Positions 24,886-33,268 of a stretch of DNA of 64,000 nucleotides are shown piece by piece (position 1 is the stretch's first letter; every line of letters starts with the position of its first letter). The stretch is from Chitinophaga parva. GTDB lineage: Bacteria; Bacteroidota; Bacteroidia; Chitinophagales; Chitinophagaceae. Location: NCBI RefSeq assembly GCF_003071345.1, contig NZ_QCYK01000003.1, positions 1,120,459 to 1,184,458 of the forward strand. Reading direction: 5' to 3'. A model generated the notes under the pieces. The model was not told the DNA's origin. It worked only from the letters and a program-made list of their open reading frames with translations, and did no database searches. Position numbers and translations under genes: made by a program.

Positions 24886-26162
24886 TATCCAGGTTTATGA
24901 AACGCAACCCTAAAGGTATTCAAATTGTAAAGAAAGGCGCATACCAGTAATAATGCAGCACCCAGCCTGATCATCCCGCCCTGCTGTACAAGCATGCCGC
25001 CCGTGAACAACAGGAACCCCAGCAGGTAACTCAGTGCTGTGCCATTAAACAGCTTGTTGCTGAACAGGTCTTGGGGGCTGGGCGTGCCTCCCCTGCCCGC
25101 CTGGATATGATACACGTTGTTCCAGATGATAAATGGCAATGTTTCAAACGTCATACCCAGGATGATGGCGGTGAGCCATCCAAAGAAAATTGAAAACCCA
25201 TATACCATGACCAGTCTTGTATTCTCCGTGGTAACCAACAGCAAAACGGTGACCACTACCAGCAAGGCCAGTGGAATCAGCATCATGGAAACGGAAAGCA
25301 GGGATAGTTTCACCTGCTTATTCACCCGCCGCCGGATGCGCTCCTTATAACAGTTGTAACAATAACGGATCAGCAGGATGATAGCCGCCAGGATGCTGGC
25401 CAGTGGCAGGAAATATACAACAGGACGATGGAGGTAAAGGAATAAAAGGACAAACCCTGCCAGTCCCCCGTTCACTAACCCATAGATCCACCATAACAAT
25501 CCCGGTCTCGTATATTTTGAAACCAGGAACATGGGAATCAGGCGGGAGCCTACACCCGTAACCAGCAACAGGAACCAGCCGGCAATGCCAAGGTGTGCAT
25601 GCAGCGGCAAATAATGCAAAGCGTCTTCCTGCAGCAACGGCTGTGTAAAATTGAACACCAGCAACAGGCCCGCAAACGTGGTAGTAAACAGCCAGCAGGT
25701 GGCCGTTACCACGAAAACAACATGTACATTATCCTGCTTAGCCCTGCTGCAAAGGATATTGACAAGGAAGAGCGCTACGGCCGTGTTAATCAGGATAGCA
25801 CCGGTCTTTGCGGGCCAGCCCATATTGAAGGTATAAAAGGCATACACCAGCAGGGGAATGCCCACAGCCGCACAACAGAACGTGAGGTGAGCCAGCTTAT
25901 GGCTATATAACTTCCCCTCCACGAGCACCGGCACCAGCTGGTGGCTGGCCCCCAGGATGATCATGGTGCCCCATCCCAGCGCCATCACATGGGTAATGGC
26001 CAGGGTATGCGGGGAAAAGTAGTGATCACCAGGGCTCACAGGTGATGCACATAAGAGGAAAGTCGCCACCAGGAAGGATAGCGCTGCATACAAATAAAAC
26101 GGCACTACCACGTTTGGCGCGGTAACGGTCCCGGCATCGCCCTGTTTATTTACTGTAAACAT
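24885..26162 (-). CDS. Heme-copper-oxidase-like membrane protein of NO-stress operon
   Basis: A 425-residue protein with about twelve membrane helices. Histidines sit in helix contexts typical of subunit-I-like proteins: 'LAITHVMALGWGTMIILGASHQLVPVLVEG' and 'YLPLHAHLGIAGWFLLLVTGVGS'. It is not a complete cytochrome oxidase or cNOR by eye, since the full ligand set could not be recognised. Overlaps of one base on both sides (DUF2249 upstream, DUF59 downstream) place it in the RIC operon. A role in nitric oxide handling or heme binding is inferred from neighbours; NnrS-like function is an alternative. Confidence 0.65.
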   Translation of the reverse strand: MFTVNKQGDAGTVTAPNVVVPFYLYAALSFLVATFLLCASPVSPGDHYFSPHTLAITHVMALGWGTMIILGASHQLVPVLVEGKLYSHKLAHLTFCCAAVGIPLLVYAFYTFNMGWPAKTGAILINTAVALFLVNILCSRAKQDNVHVVFVVTATCWLFTTTFAGLLLVFNFTQPLLQEDALHYLPLHAHLGIAGWFLLLVTGVGSRLIPMFLVSKYTRPGLLWWIYGLVNGGLAGFVLLFLYLHRPVVYFLPLASILAAIILLIRYCYNCYKERIRRRVNKQVKLSLLSVSMMLIPLALLVVVTVLLLVTTENTRLVMVYGFSIFFGWLTAIILGMTFETLPFIIWNNVYHIQAGRGGTPSPQDLFSNKLFNGTALSYLLGFLLFTGGMLVQQGGMIRLGAALLLVCAFLYNLNTFRVAFHKPG

Positions 26163-26959
26163 CAGTTCCTGAAGATTAATAAGTGTACTGCTCCTGCTCT
26201 CATTATTTTCACCCGGTAATCAAATTTCCTTTGCCTGATCTCCGGCAGCAGGTACACGGGCACCCGTTTGTGATATACAAACAGGGCCATGTCCGCCGGC
26301 AGCGCGTCCAGCGCTTCCAGGATGGCCAGCATCGGTTTGGGCATGGCCAGCCCGCGGACGTCCAACACACGGAGGCGCGACTCAAACGCCTGCATCAACG
26401 CGTCCCAGTCGCCGGCAGGGGCAATGGGGCCGGCCTCCGTGTGCGGCGTTTCCGCATGCTTATAAAACAGGGTTTCTACTTCGTTGTCCGAGATCACTGT
26501 TACCGTGGCGGCGTATCCTTGCTGCTTCAGCAGGCGGATCAAAGGCGCCGGCTCAAAGGTGTTGATCACCTTCAACGCCTGGCCTGGCACCAGTGCTTTC
26601 ACCACTTTCATGATAATGGCCAGCGGATCATCACCGGCGGCACTGATGGGGCGTACGTCCAGGTTTATCACCGTTACGTCCGCGCCGGGGAACCATGCAG
26701 GCACTTGTCCCGGCGCCGGAGGTGCGGCCATGTTTTCATCCACTTCAAAGCCCAGCGGTTGCAGCTTTTCAAAGAAGGCCTGCACCCCGCAATTGCCTAC
26801 ATTACCGGCCATGGCAATGGAAGTACGCCCGGCCATCAACCTGCGCAACAACGGGTTGCGCAGCTTCTCAAACCTGGGAGAAATGCTGATGATCGCTTCC
26901 AGGGCCGCCGGTTCCTGCTTCAGGATGGCGGCTATTTTCGTATTTGCATTAATGATCAT
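26162..26959 (-). CDS. DUF1858-like / double DUF2249 protein
   Basis: A 265-residue soluble protein. Residues 1-75 resemble a DUF1858 helical domain ('TKIAAILKQEPAALEAIISISPRFEKLRNPLLRRL'). Two DUF2249-type beta-alpha domains follow: 'VINLDVRPISAAGDDPLAIIMKVVKALVPG' near residue 100 and 'RVLDVRGLAMPKPMLAILEALDALPADMALFVYHKRVP' near residue 190. DUF2249 domains are common in denitrification and nitrosative-stress operons and also occur at the N-terminus of the adjacent RIC protein. Biochemical function is unknown. It overlaps the next gene by one base. Confidence 0.85.
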   Translation of the reverse strand: MIINANTKIAAILKQEPAALEAIISISPRFEKLRNPLLRRLMAGRTSIAMAGNVGNCGVQAFFEKLQPLGFEVDENMAAPPAPGQVPAWFPGADVTVINLDVRPISAAGDDPLAIIMKVVKALVPGQALKVINTFEPAPLIRLLKQQGYAATVTVISDNEVETLFYKHAETPHTEAGPIAPAGDWDALMQAFESRLRVLDVRGLAMPKPMLAILEALDALPADMALFVYHKRVPVYLLPEIRQRKFDYRVKIMRAGAVHLLIFRN

Positions 26960-27010
26960 GCCCGGTTGTGTTTTTTATTGATGAACAGGCAGGCTATCGC
27001 ATCCGCACGT

Positions 27011-27973
27011 TTATGCGTTCACGTTATTAAGCTCTTTCTCAAGCTGGATGGCTTTGGGGAAAAGGATGTTATTCTCCAGGTGCACGTGGATGTGCAGGTC
27101 TTCCTCAAACTCATCCAGCATGCGGTATAACAGGCTATAGCTGGCGCAGGCGTCTTCCGGTAATGTATAGTTATCGCTCACGCGCCGGATGATGTCCAGG
27201 CTCCGGCCCACGGATTCATGTTCCGTTTCCATCACATCTATGGGCTGGCGCACGGTGGCAGAATATTGCACAGGAAATGCCTGTCGGGCATGTTTCAGCT
27301 TCACCATTTCCCGGATATGCGGGAATAGCACCTGTTCTTCTTTCAGCAGGTGGGAAGACAGTTCCTGGCCCATTTCCGTTACCAGTTGATGTATGGTCAG
27401 CAGCTCCGGATGCCGGTCCCCGTGTACGCGGGCCACTTTACCGGCGTAAGCAGTGATATCCGGCAATACGCCTTTAATGTAGCTGTGATGGGTGTTCACA
27501 ATATAGTCTGCCAGGAAATCCAGGCTCCAGTCGCTATAGGGCAACGGGCGGGCAGATAGCTGCTTATCCGCCTGGCGCAATTCTTCCGCTACCGCTGCCA
27601 GGTCCAGTCCCTTTTCGGCGCAGGCCTGGGCCACCGTCTTCTTTCCACCACAACAGAAGTCAAGGCCATATTTCCTGAATACCTGGGCCTTACGCAGGTC
27701 CTGGGCCGCAATCTGTCCCAGTGTTTCTCCATTGCCGGCACTTATATTCTTGCTGATACATACTTTCCACCACGCAGGGCCTTGTTCCAGGTAGGCCCAT
27801 GTAAAGATATTTCCTCTTTCACCCAGCAGCTGATAGTACAGTGGTTTAGGATCATGATCGTTGTGGATCACGAGGCTTTCCCCTTCCAGCAGTTGGTCAA
27901 ACCGGGCAAAAATGGCAGGATGTTTTTGTCTTGGCTCCAGTAATGTTACGTTTAAAATATTAACGTGTTCCAT
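27011..27973 (-). CDS. ric: RIC/YtfE/ScdA-type di-iron Fe-S cluster repair protein with DUF2249 domain
   Basis: A 320-residue protein with three parts. An N-terminal DUF2249-like domain covers about residues 1-75 ('ILNVTLLEPRQKHPAIFARFDQLLEGESLVI'). A ScdA_N/DUF542 domain follows ('LGQIAAQDLRKAQVFRKYGLDFCCGGKKTVAQAC', with the conserved Cys-Cys). A hemerythrin-like helical bundle supplies iron ligands in 'NTHHSYIKG', 'SSHLLKEEQVLFPHI', 'METEHESVG' and 'HIHVHLENNILFP'. RIC proteins repair iron-sulfur clusters damaged by nitric oxide or oxidants. It is the first gene of the operon. Its upstream region carries an FNR-like site and an Rrf2-like palindrome. Confidence 0.94.
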   Translation of the reverse strand: MEHVNILNVTLLEPRQKHPAIFARFDQLLEGESLVIHNDHDPKPLYYQLLGERGNIFTWAYLEQGPAWWKVCISKNISAGNGETLGQIAAQDLRKAQVFRKYGLDFCCGGKKTVAQACAEKGLDLAAVAEELRQADKQLSARPLPYSDWSLDFLADYIVNTHHSYIKGVLPDITAYAGKVARVHGDRHPELLTIHQLVTEMGQELSSHLLKEEQVLFPHIREMVKLKHARQAFPVQYSATVRQPIDVMETEHESVGRSLDIIRRVSDNYTLPEDACASYSLLYRMLDEFEEDLHIHVHLENNILFPKAIQLEKELNNVNA

Positions 27974-28064
27974 GGGTATTTGTGCTTTATAACTGGTGTA
28001 AAAAATGAGGTATCTGATTGATTGAATAAAGGTATTTGTATACTTTTATTGCTGCGCTGCTTTT

Positions 28065-28084
28065 TGTCATTTCAAAATATGACA
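28065..28084. promoter_or_regulatory. Palindrome TGTCAT-N8-ATGACA in divergent promoter region
   Basis: TGTCATTTCAAAATATGACA is an inverted repeat with 6-bp arms, in the 286-bp region between the divergent RIC operon and the membrane-protein gene at 28,260. Its layout (ATTT-n-AAAT core) resembles NsrR-type operators, but this is inference. It overlaps the FNR-like site at 28,079-28,092. Confidence 0.4.
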
Positions 28085-28092
28085 ACTATCAT
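28079..28092. promoter_or_regulatory. FNR/CRP-like site
   Basis: ATGACAACTATCAT fits TGAY-N4-ATCA, the form shared with sites at 35,939, 37,274 and 39,407. It lies 106 bp upstream of the RIC start and 168 bp upstream of the start at 28,260. An FNR/CRP-family regulator would be encoded outside the window. Confidence 0.45.
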
Positions 28093-28146
28093 AAATCCTA
28101 TAAAACAAGCCATCACACAGCATTTCATTTAGTAATCCGCCTTAAA

Positions 28147-28172
28147 AATAAAAGACAAATTTATCCCTTATT
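28147..28172. promoter_or_regulatory. Degenerate Rrf2-type operator
   Basis: AATAAAAGA-CAAATTTA-TCCCTTATT matches the perfect palindrome at 36,564-36,599 (core AATTAAGGA-CAAAATTA-TCCTTAATT) in spacing, in 7 of 9 bases of each arm and in most of the spacer. It lies 88 bp upstream of the start at 28,260 in the divergent promoter region. Confidence 0.5.
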
Positions 28173-28259
28173 TTAAAACCGCCTATCTTTATAACGGAAA
28201 ATGGCCCGGGGGTAAACCTGTTGTGTCATGCTAACATCATCCATTTTAAAAGGAGCATC

Positions 28260-29573
28260 ATGGTAAAGGCAGAAAAAAGATGGCTGACCATTTCATTGGT
28301 CAACCTGTCCATTGTGGCGCTACTAGGCACACTGCTGCGGTCAAAAATATTATTTCCCCTTCCGGGCATCAACTTCGGGAACCTGTTGCATGCGCATTCT
28401 CACTTTGCATTCAGCGGTTGGGTAACGCTCTGCCTCCTGGCGTTGATCGTTTATGAGCTACTGCCACCCGACCTTAGCAGGAAGCGGGTGTACACCTGGC
28501 TCCTGGCGGGCATGCTGCTGAGCGCTAACGGCATGTTACTGAGCTTTCCCTTCCAGGGGTATGGGCCTGTTTCCATCACCTTCTCTACTTTGCTGATCTT
28601 TGTTTCCTACGCGTTTAGCTGGGTGCTGATAAAAGATCTTTCCCGGTCTGCCATCAGCCGGCCGGTGAAGATCCTGCTCTACACGGCACTTGCAGCCCTG
28701 GTGGCTTCTTCCGCAGGCCCTTTTACACTGGCTTATGTAATGGCGTCCCACCACGGGAACGCGGTCTTATACCGGAATGCCATTTACACTTACCTGCACT
28801 TGCAGTACAATGGTTTCTTTACGCTGGGGGTACTGGCGTTGTTTGCACACCAGTTAAGTGCGCATGACCATACAGCGGTAGCACGCAACCTGTACCGCTT
28901 TGCTGTGATCCTTTCTTTTTCCGTATGGCCTACGTTATGTCTTTCCTACCTCTGGAACACACCCAATATACTGGTACGCACCATGGCCATGGCAGGCAGT
29001 ATCAGCCTTGTAGTAACGCTGGTCTGGTTCATTGCTTTAATAAGGTCTTCAAAAGTAATGCTGGACACCGTAAGCCCTTTTGCAAAAAAAGTAGGCGCCC
29101 TGGCCCTGATGGCGTTTGTGTTTAAAACCGCCCTGCAGGCGGCAACGGTGCTGCCGGTGGTGGGGAACATCGCATTTGGGAACCGGCCTGTTATTATCGG
29201 TTACCTGCACCTGGTGTTACTTGGTTTCATTACGCTGTACCTGCTGGCCTGCCTGGTGCACAAAGGGTATTTTCAAACAGGTGAGCACCTGGCTAAAGTG
29301 GGTATCTGTATTTTAACGGGGGCTATCGTGGTCAATGAAGTGATACTAATGCTACAGGGCTTATCTCCTATCCTTCCCTTATACAGTGCCGGTTACCCCT
29401 GGTTGCTTTGGGGCGCCGCCATCGGGCTGCTCACCGGCACTGTTACCATTGTAGCTGCTGCCGCCAGGCAGGGCTCAGAGGTCCTTCCGCTTAAAGATGC
29501 GGACCGCCATTATCAACGGGAACACCGTCCAGCAGCACATACAAACAACCGTGTATATACTGCCAGTCACTGA
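28260..29573 (+). CDS. Heme-copper-like (COX1-type) membrane protein
   Basis: 437 residues from ATG at 28260, preferred over an ATG 39 nt upstream because AAAAGGAG lies just before it. About twelve membrane helices carry histidine motifs: 'GNLLHAHSHFAFSGWVTLCLLALI' early, 'YTYLHLQYNGFFTLGVLALF' in the middle and 'IIGYLHLVLLGFITLYLLACL' late. The HxHxxFxGW pattern recalls subunit I of heme-copper oxidases and reductases, but I cannot place it in a named class. It is transcribed away from the RIC operon, from a region with FNR-like and Rrf2-like sites. Its last 99 bases overlap the convergent nosY-like gene. Confidence 0.65.
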   Translation: MVKAEKRWLTISLVNLSIVALLGTLLRSKILFPLPGINFGNLLHAHSHFAFSGWVTLCLLALIVYELLPPDLSRKRVYTWLLAGMLLSANGMLLSFPFQGYGPVSITFSTLLIFVSYAFSWVLIKDLSRSAISRPVKILLYTALAALVASSAGPFTLAYVMASHHGNAVLYRNAIYTYLHLQYNGFFTLGVLALFAHQLSAHDHTAVARNLYRFAVILSFSVWPTLCLSYLWNTPNILVRTMAMAGSISLVVTLVWFIALIRSSKVMLDTVSPFAKKVGALALMAFVFKTALQAATVLPVVGNIAFGNRPVIIGYLHLVLLGFITLYLLACLVHKGYFQTGEHLAKVGICILTGAIVVNEVILMLQGLSPILPLYSAGYPWLLWGAAIGLLTGTVTIVAAAARQGSEVLPLKDADRHYQREHRPAAHTNNRVYTASH

Positions 29574-30242
29574 GCCCAGGAATTCTTTGAACAAGGCGCC
29601 GGAATAACCCATCATCACGGCTACGTCCAGTTGCAGCAGTACCAGTATCCTGGCCAGGTCCACCGGGTTCAGGGAAATAAATGCCAGCAAGGGCCGTTCT
29701 ATGGGATAATCACTGAAAGTATAAATGAAGGAAAGTAACAAGCCATCAAAGAGCAACATGAAGAACAGCGCAGTAACAATAGCGGCGCCAATACCTTTTG
29801 TTTTGTCCTTGAACAATACAAAAACCAGCAGGGCCAGTGCAGCAAAGATCAGCGTGAGGAATAACCCGCTTATCACCAGGGTGATAGCCGCCGGACTGCC
29901 ATATAACAGGCCCACCGGCAGCCCTACGCCCAGCAGGTAGGCAATACCCAGGGCAATGGCCATCCCGGTGTATTCTGCCAGGAGCAATGTTTTCCTGCGG
30001 ATAGGCTGTGCCAGCAACAGCTCTGCAAATTCTACCGCGTTAAAGAAATAAATGGTGGAAAAAAGAATGCTGATAATAGGGACAAATAGTAATGTGACAT
30101 TCAGCAGGCTTAGTACAGCCTTGGCAGCATTATCTTCCATACCCGCTATGCTGATGGACAGCGCGGCCAGTATAACGGTATATACGATCACGGTCCTGTT
30201 CCTCAACAGGTCCAGCAGTACGTATTTAATGATCGTTTTCAT
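29475..30242 (-). CDS. nosY: ABC transporter permease, NosY-like
   Basis: A 255-residue protein with six hydrophobic segments, for example 'TVIVYTVILAALSISIAG', 'TLLFVPIISILFSTIYFF' and 'ALALLVFVLFKDKTKGIGAAIVTALFFMLLF'. It starts 4 bases inside the nosF-like ATPase gene and follows nosD and nosL, the conserved nosDFY order. NosDFY supports copper-site (CuZ) maturation of nitrous oxide reductase in the periplasm. The 3' end overlaps the convergent gene at 28,260-29,573. Confidence 0.85.
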   Translation of the reverse strand: MKTIIKYVLLDLLRNRTVIVYTVILAALSISIAGMEDNAAKAVLSLLNVTLLFVPIISILFSTIYFFNAVEFAELLLAQPIRRKTLLLAEYTGMAIALGIAYLLGVGLPVGLLYGSPAAITLVISGLFLTLIFAALALLVFVLFKDKTKGIGAAIVTALFFMLLFDGLLLSFIYTFSDYPIERPLLAFISLNPVDLARILVLLQLDVAVMMGYSGALFKEFLGSVTGSIYTVVCMCCWTVFPLIMAVRIFKRKDL

Positions 30243-30967
30243 AAAACAGGTATTCTTTGGGTTACGTTCCTTTGCATAATTGCCGCCATCACTTTGTTCA
30301 GCTTTTCTTCGCCGGTGGACTCCTTCAGTTCGTCCACTGTTTTATAGCACACCAGTTTACCTTCCTGCAGGTACACGATATGGCTGGTAATATCATCCAG
30401 GTCGCTGAGCACGTGGGAAGTGATCAGGATCAGCTTTCCCATTGCACGTTCCCGGCTGATCTTGGCTTTCAGCAATTCACTGGCTACCGGGTCCAGGCCG
30501 GCGGTAGGCTCATCCAGGATCAGGATATCTGGTGAGAACAGGAATGCCAGGCAGGCGCTCACCTTCTGCCGGGTGCCACCGGAAAGGCTGCGCATCATCT
30601 TGTTTTTAACCGCCTGCAGGTCAAAATCCCGGACCAGTTCTTCATCATATACCTTACAGTCTTTCCGGATATCCTTCAGCATTTGCAATACCTGGCCAAT
30701 GGTCATATTCTCCGGGTAGCGGCCTATCTGCGGCATGTATCCTATGCGGGACCGGTATTCCCAGCGGGTTTTCGTCTCCTCCCCGTTTATCCGGATCACG
30801 CCTGTATCTGGCGTAACCAATCCAAGGATTGATTTTATCAGCGTGGTTTTGCCGGAGCCATTAGGCCCCAGCAGGGAAATGGTCTGGCCTTCCCGGAATT
30901 CCAGGCTGATATCATCCAGGGCCTTAAACTTCCGGAATGATTTTGTTAAATGTGCTATCTCGATCAT
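30239..30967 (-). CDS. nosF: ABC transporter ATPase, NosF-like
   Basis: A 242-residue ATPase with Walker A 'LLGPNGSGKTTLIKSI' near residue 35, Q-loop 'GYMPQIGRYP', signature 'LSGGTRQKVSACLAFL' near residue 128, Walker B 'ILILDEPTAGLDP' and switch His in 'LITSHVLSDLD'. It couples ATP hydrolysis to the NosY permease and acts with the periplasmic NosD. The start overlaps nosD by four bases, so translation is coupled. Confidence 0.9.
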   Translation of the reverse strand: MIEIAHLTKSFRKFKALDDISLEFREGQTISLLGPNGSGKTTLIKSILGLVTPDTGVIRINGEETKTRWEYRSRIGYMPQIGRYPENMTIGQVLQMLKDIRKDCKVYDEELVRDFDLQAVKNKMMRSLSGGTRQKVSACLAFLFSPDILILDEPTAGLDPVASELLKAKISRERAMGKLILITSHVLSDLDDITSHIVYLQEGKLVCYKTVDELKESTGEEKLNKVMAAIMQRNVTQRIPVL

Positions 30968-32199
30968 AGTTGCAGTTTTTTCATTTCCGGGTGATCATCC
31001 TTTAATTTATCCGGGATCAGTCCGGGCATCACTTTTTCCACCTGTTCTATCATGGTGGTAAAAAAGCTCCTGTATAATATCATGGCCGGTGGGATCTTTT
31101 CCGTGATCACCGCGTACGCACTGACAGGGTAATACGGCACATCCCCTATATTGTCTTTATCGAGGTCGTACCCATCGTATTTATCCCAGTAGTTGTTGTT
31201 GAATGTATTCAGCATAGCGGTGCCGTTGGTGATCACGTCAAAGGAATTGCCGCTAAAATTATTCTTCACAAAGTTGCCGCCACTGCAGCTGGCCATCACC
31301 CGGAGAGCCCAGCCATTATCCTGGAAGAGGTTGCGCTCCACGTCCACGCGGGTAGTACCTTCCATATGAATGCCGATAGTGTTCCTGGTGAACTGGTTGT
31401 GTATTATTTTACTATCCGTGATCTCCTTCAGCAGCAGCCCGTAAGACGCGCCGCCCCAGTTGTGGAAAAATTCATTGTCATACATGCTTACGCCATGAGA
31501 ATACATCACAGCTACGCCGGCTCCGTTGTCCATGAACGTGTTCTGCCGGTAAGTATCATCGTTGGAAAACATGAAGTGCAGCCCGTAGCGGGCGTTGCGG
31601 AAAGAGCGGTTCCCCTGGATATAAGTGTCTGTCACAAATTCAAAATAGATGCCATCGCGGTGACCGGAGATGGTATTATCTTTTATAAGCAGGTGGTTAC
31701 TCTTCCATGCATGGACCCCGTTGCCGTCATTCACGCCGTCCCCAATGGTGGAGCGGATCATGTTGCCAGCCACGGTGCAGGCAGTGGCATTCTGCAGGTA
31801 AATGCCATAGGTATTGTCCAAAAATTTATTATTCCGGATAATAACCCGGGCGGCATTGGCGATCCGGACGCCAGCCATATCCGTAACAGACGACTTGCCT
31901 GTATGCTGTATCTGCAGGCCTTCTATCACTACGGAATCGGCGGTAACAATGAAGAGCTGGTATTTATCTTCCCCGTCTATCACCGGCCAGTCTTTCCCGG
32001 TGATGTATAGTTTGCGGGACACTATAATGTCGTGTTCCTTATAATTGCCTGGCAGGAGCAGCAGGGTATCTCCGCGTTGTGCGTTCTTTACGGCACTACT
32101 GACACCACCGGCATGCACTTTTATCACTGCCGCCGTGCTGGCGGGCATCTGCAACAGGAGGGCAATTCCGGGCAATAAGCATAGCAAAATGTGTTTCAT
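30964..32199 (-). CDS. nosD: NosD periplasmic copper-processing protein
   Basis: A 411-residue protein with a signal peptide (LLCLLPGIALLLQMPASTAA) and a right-handed parallel beta-helix built from short repeats such as 'ANAARVIIRNNKFLDNTYGIYLQNATACTVAGNMI' and 'GLHFMFSNDDTYRQNTFMDNGAGVAVMYS'. It ends in a globular region with 'NNYWDKYDGYDLDKDNIGDVPY', typical of NosD. NosD works with NosFY in building the CuZ centre of NosZ. It lies 10 bp after nosL in the nos operon. Confidence 0.93.
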   Translation of the reverse strand: MKHILLCLLPGIALLLQMPASTAAVIKVHAGGVSSAVKNAQRGDTLLLLPGNYKEHDIIVSRKLYITGKDWPVIDGEDKYQLFIVTADSVVIEGLQIQHTGKSSVTDMAGVRIANAARVIIRNNKFLDNTYGIYLQNATACTVAGNMIRSTIGDGVNDGNGVHAWKSNHLLIKDNTISGHRDGIYFEFVTDTYIQGNRSFRNARYGLHFMFSNDDTYRQNTFMDNGAGVAVMYSHGVSMYDNEFFHNWGGASYGLLLKEITDSKIIHNQFTRNTIGIHMEGTTRVDVERNLFQDNGWALRVMASCSGGNFVKNNFSGNSFDVITNGTAMLNTFNNNYWDKYDGYDLDKDNIGDVPYYPVSAYAVITEKIPPAMILYRSFFTTMIEQVEKVMPGLIPDKLKDDHPEMKKLQL

Positions 32200-32209
32200 A
32201 GACTTCCTG

Positions 32210-32638
32210 TTATTGCAGCAGGCGCTCCCATTTTAACGGGCCTTTCAGGGTGCTGTCTGCCGGGGGCGCGCTGGCCCCTTGTGAAAAAGCGGCGTAGTTG
32301 CCATTCATGGGAGAATTGAATTTTTCGCTATAGAAGAACACGGCCTGGGATGCTTCCATAAAACTTCCATCCGGCTTGTTATAGTCACTCACATAGATCG
32401 CTGCCACGTCGCCACTATTCCTGCCTGCTTTGATATAGTCCACCATACAGGCAATATCATCAAACGGGTAGGCCCTTCCTTTCCTTGTTACAATCTCCGC
32501 GGCAAAGCGTTTGTCCACGATCGTCATTTTACAATGTGTGCAGGCGTCATATCCGTACCTGATAGGCTGCGGGCCCTGCTTACAGCTTGTGAAGGCCGCA
32601 ATGCCTGCTACCAGGCCTGTCCATATTAACTGTTTCAT
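32210..32638 (-). CDS. nosL: NosL copper-binding lipoprotein
   Basis: About 142 residues from ATG at 32638, which follows the stop of the upstream gene by one base; an in-frame ATG further upstream lies inside that gene. The lipoprotein signal is 'VAGIAAFTSCKQG'. The NosL motif 'YGYDACTHCKMTIVDKRFAAEIVTRKGRAYPFDDIACMVDYI' carries the Cys-x-x-Cys-x-Met copper site. NosL is an outer or periplasmic copper chaperone that delivers Cu(I) to NosZ. Confidence 0.92.
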   Translation of the reverse strand: MKQLIWTGLVAGIAAFTSCKQGPQPIRYGYDACTHCKMTIVDKRFAAEIVTRKGRAYPFDDIACMVDYIKAGRNSGDVAAIYVSDYNKPDGSFMEASQAVFFYSEKFNSPMNGNYAAFSQGASAPPADSTLKGPLKWERLLQ

Positions 32639-32639
32639 G

Positions 32640-33215
32640 CTAGCGTTTTTTCCATTCATAGATTGCGACGGATGCCAGTATTATACCGCTTACTATGTAG
32701 CACCAGCCTGCAACGTCCGGCTGGGACAATACTTCAAAGTTCAACAGTTGCTTGTACCCGATCAAAGGTGGCTGGTAAGCCATGCCAGGCACCTGTATGG
32801 GCGCTCCCGGGTCCAGGTTATGCCCATAGTCGTACTCCCATTTGTAAAAGTCGATAAAGGAATACGCGGCGATCACCACAAAAACACCGGTCCAGATATA
32901 ATACGGCAATTTCTTTCCCATCAGTAACACCACGATCCCCAGCACCGCGAATACGCCCATAGCAACGGGCAGCACTACAAACTCTTTAAAATCTTCCTTC
33001 TTAATGGTCTTCATCCCGATATAGTGATTTAAACCATTGATGATGGGCACGTCGCCCTTTACGTCGTTGATCCAGATCTGCATCGTTAATCCACCGGGGT
33101 ATTGCGGTGCCCGCAGGTCTATACGCCACATGGGAAACAGCCACAACGCGCCCAGCAGCAGGAGAACAACCGGGATACTGATACGGCCCGTTTTCGTTAA
33201 TTTTTTCATGATCAA
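32640..33215 (-). CDS. Membrane protein of the nos operon, function unknown
   Basis: A 191-residue protein with about four membrane segments ('ISIPVVLLLLGALWLFPMW', 'LPVAMGVFAVLGIVVLLMG', 'YIWTGVFVVIAAYSFIDFY' and a last one ending in WKKR). A periplasmic loop follows the first helix ('DLRAPQYPGGLTMQIWINDVKGDVPIINGLNHYIGM') and carries a His. Proteins of this shape sit between nosZ and nosL in Bacteroidota clusters, recalled and not searched. A role in N2O reductase maturation or electron supply is inferred only from position. Confidence 0.75.
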   Translation of the reverse strand: MIMKKLTKTGRISIPVVLLLLGALWLFPMWRIDLRAPQYPGGLTMQIWINDVKGDVPIINGLNHYIGMKTIKKEDFKEFVVLPVAMGVFAVLGIVVLLMGKKLPYYIWTGVFVVIAAYSFIDFYKWEYDYGHNLDPGAPIQVPGMAYQPPLIGYKQLLNFEVLSQPDVAGWCYIVSGIILASVAIYEWKKR

Positions 33216-33268
33216 AGAATAAAGTGGTAATGCCCGGCGGCACTACCACTTATGAAAACAGATATTGT

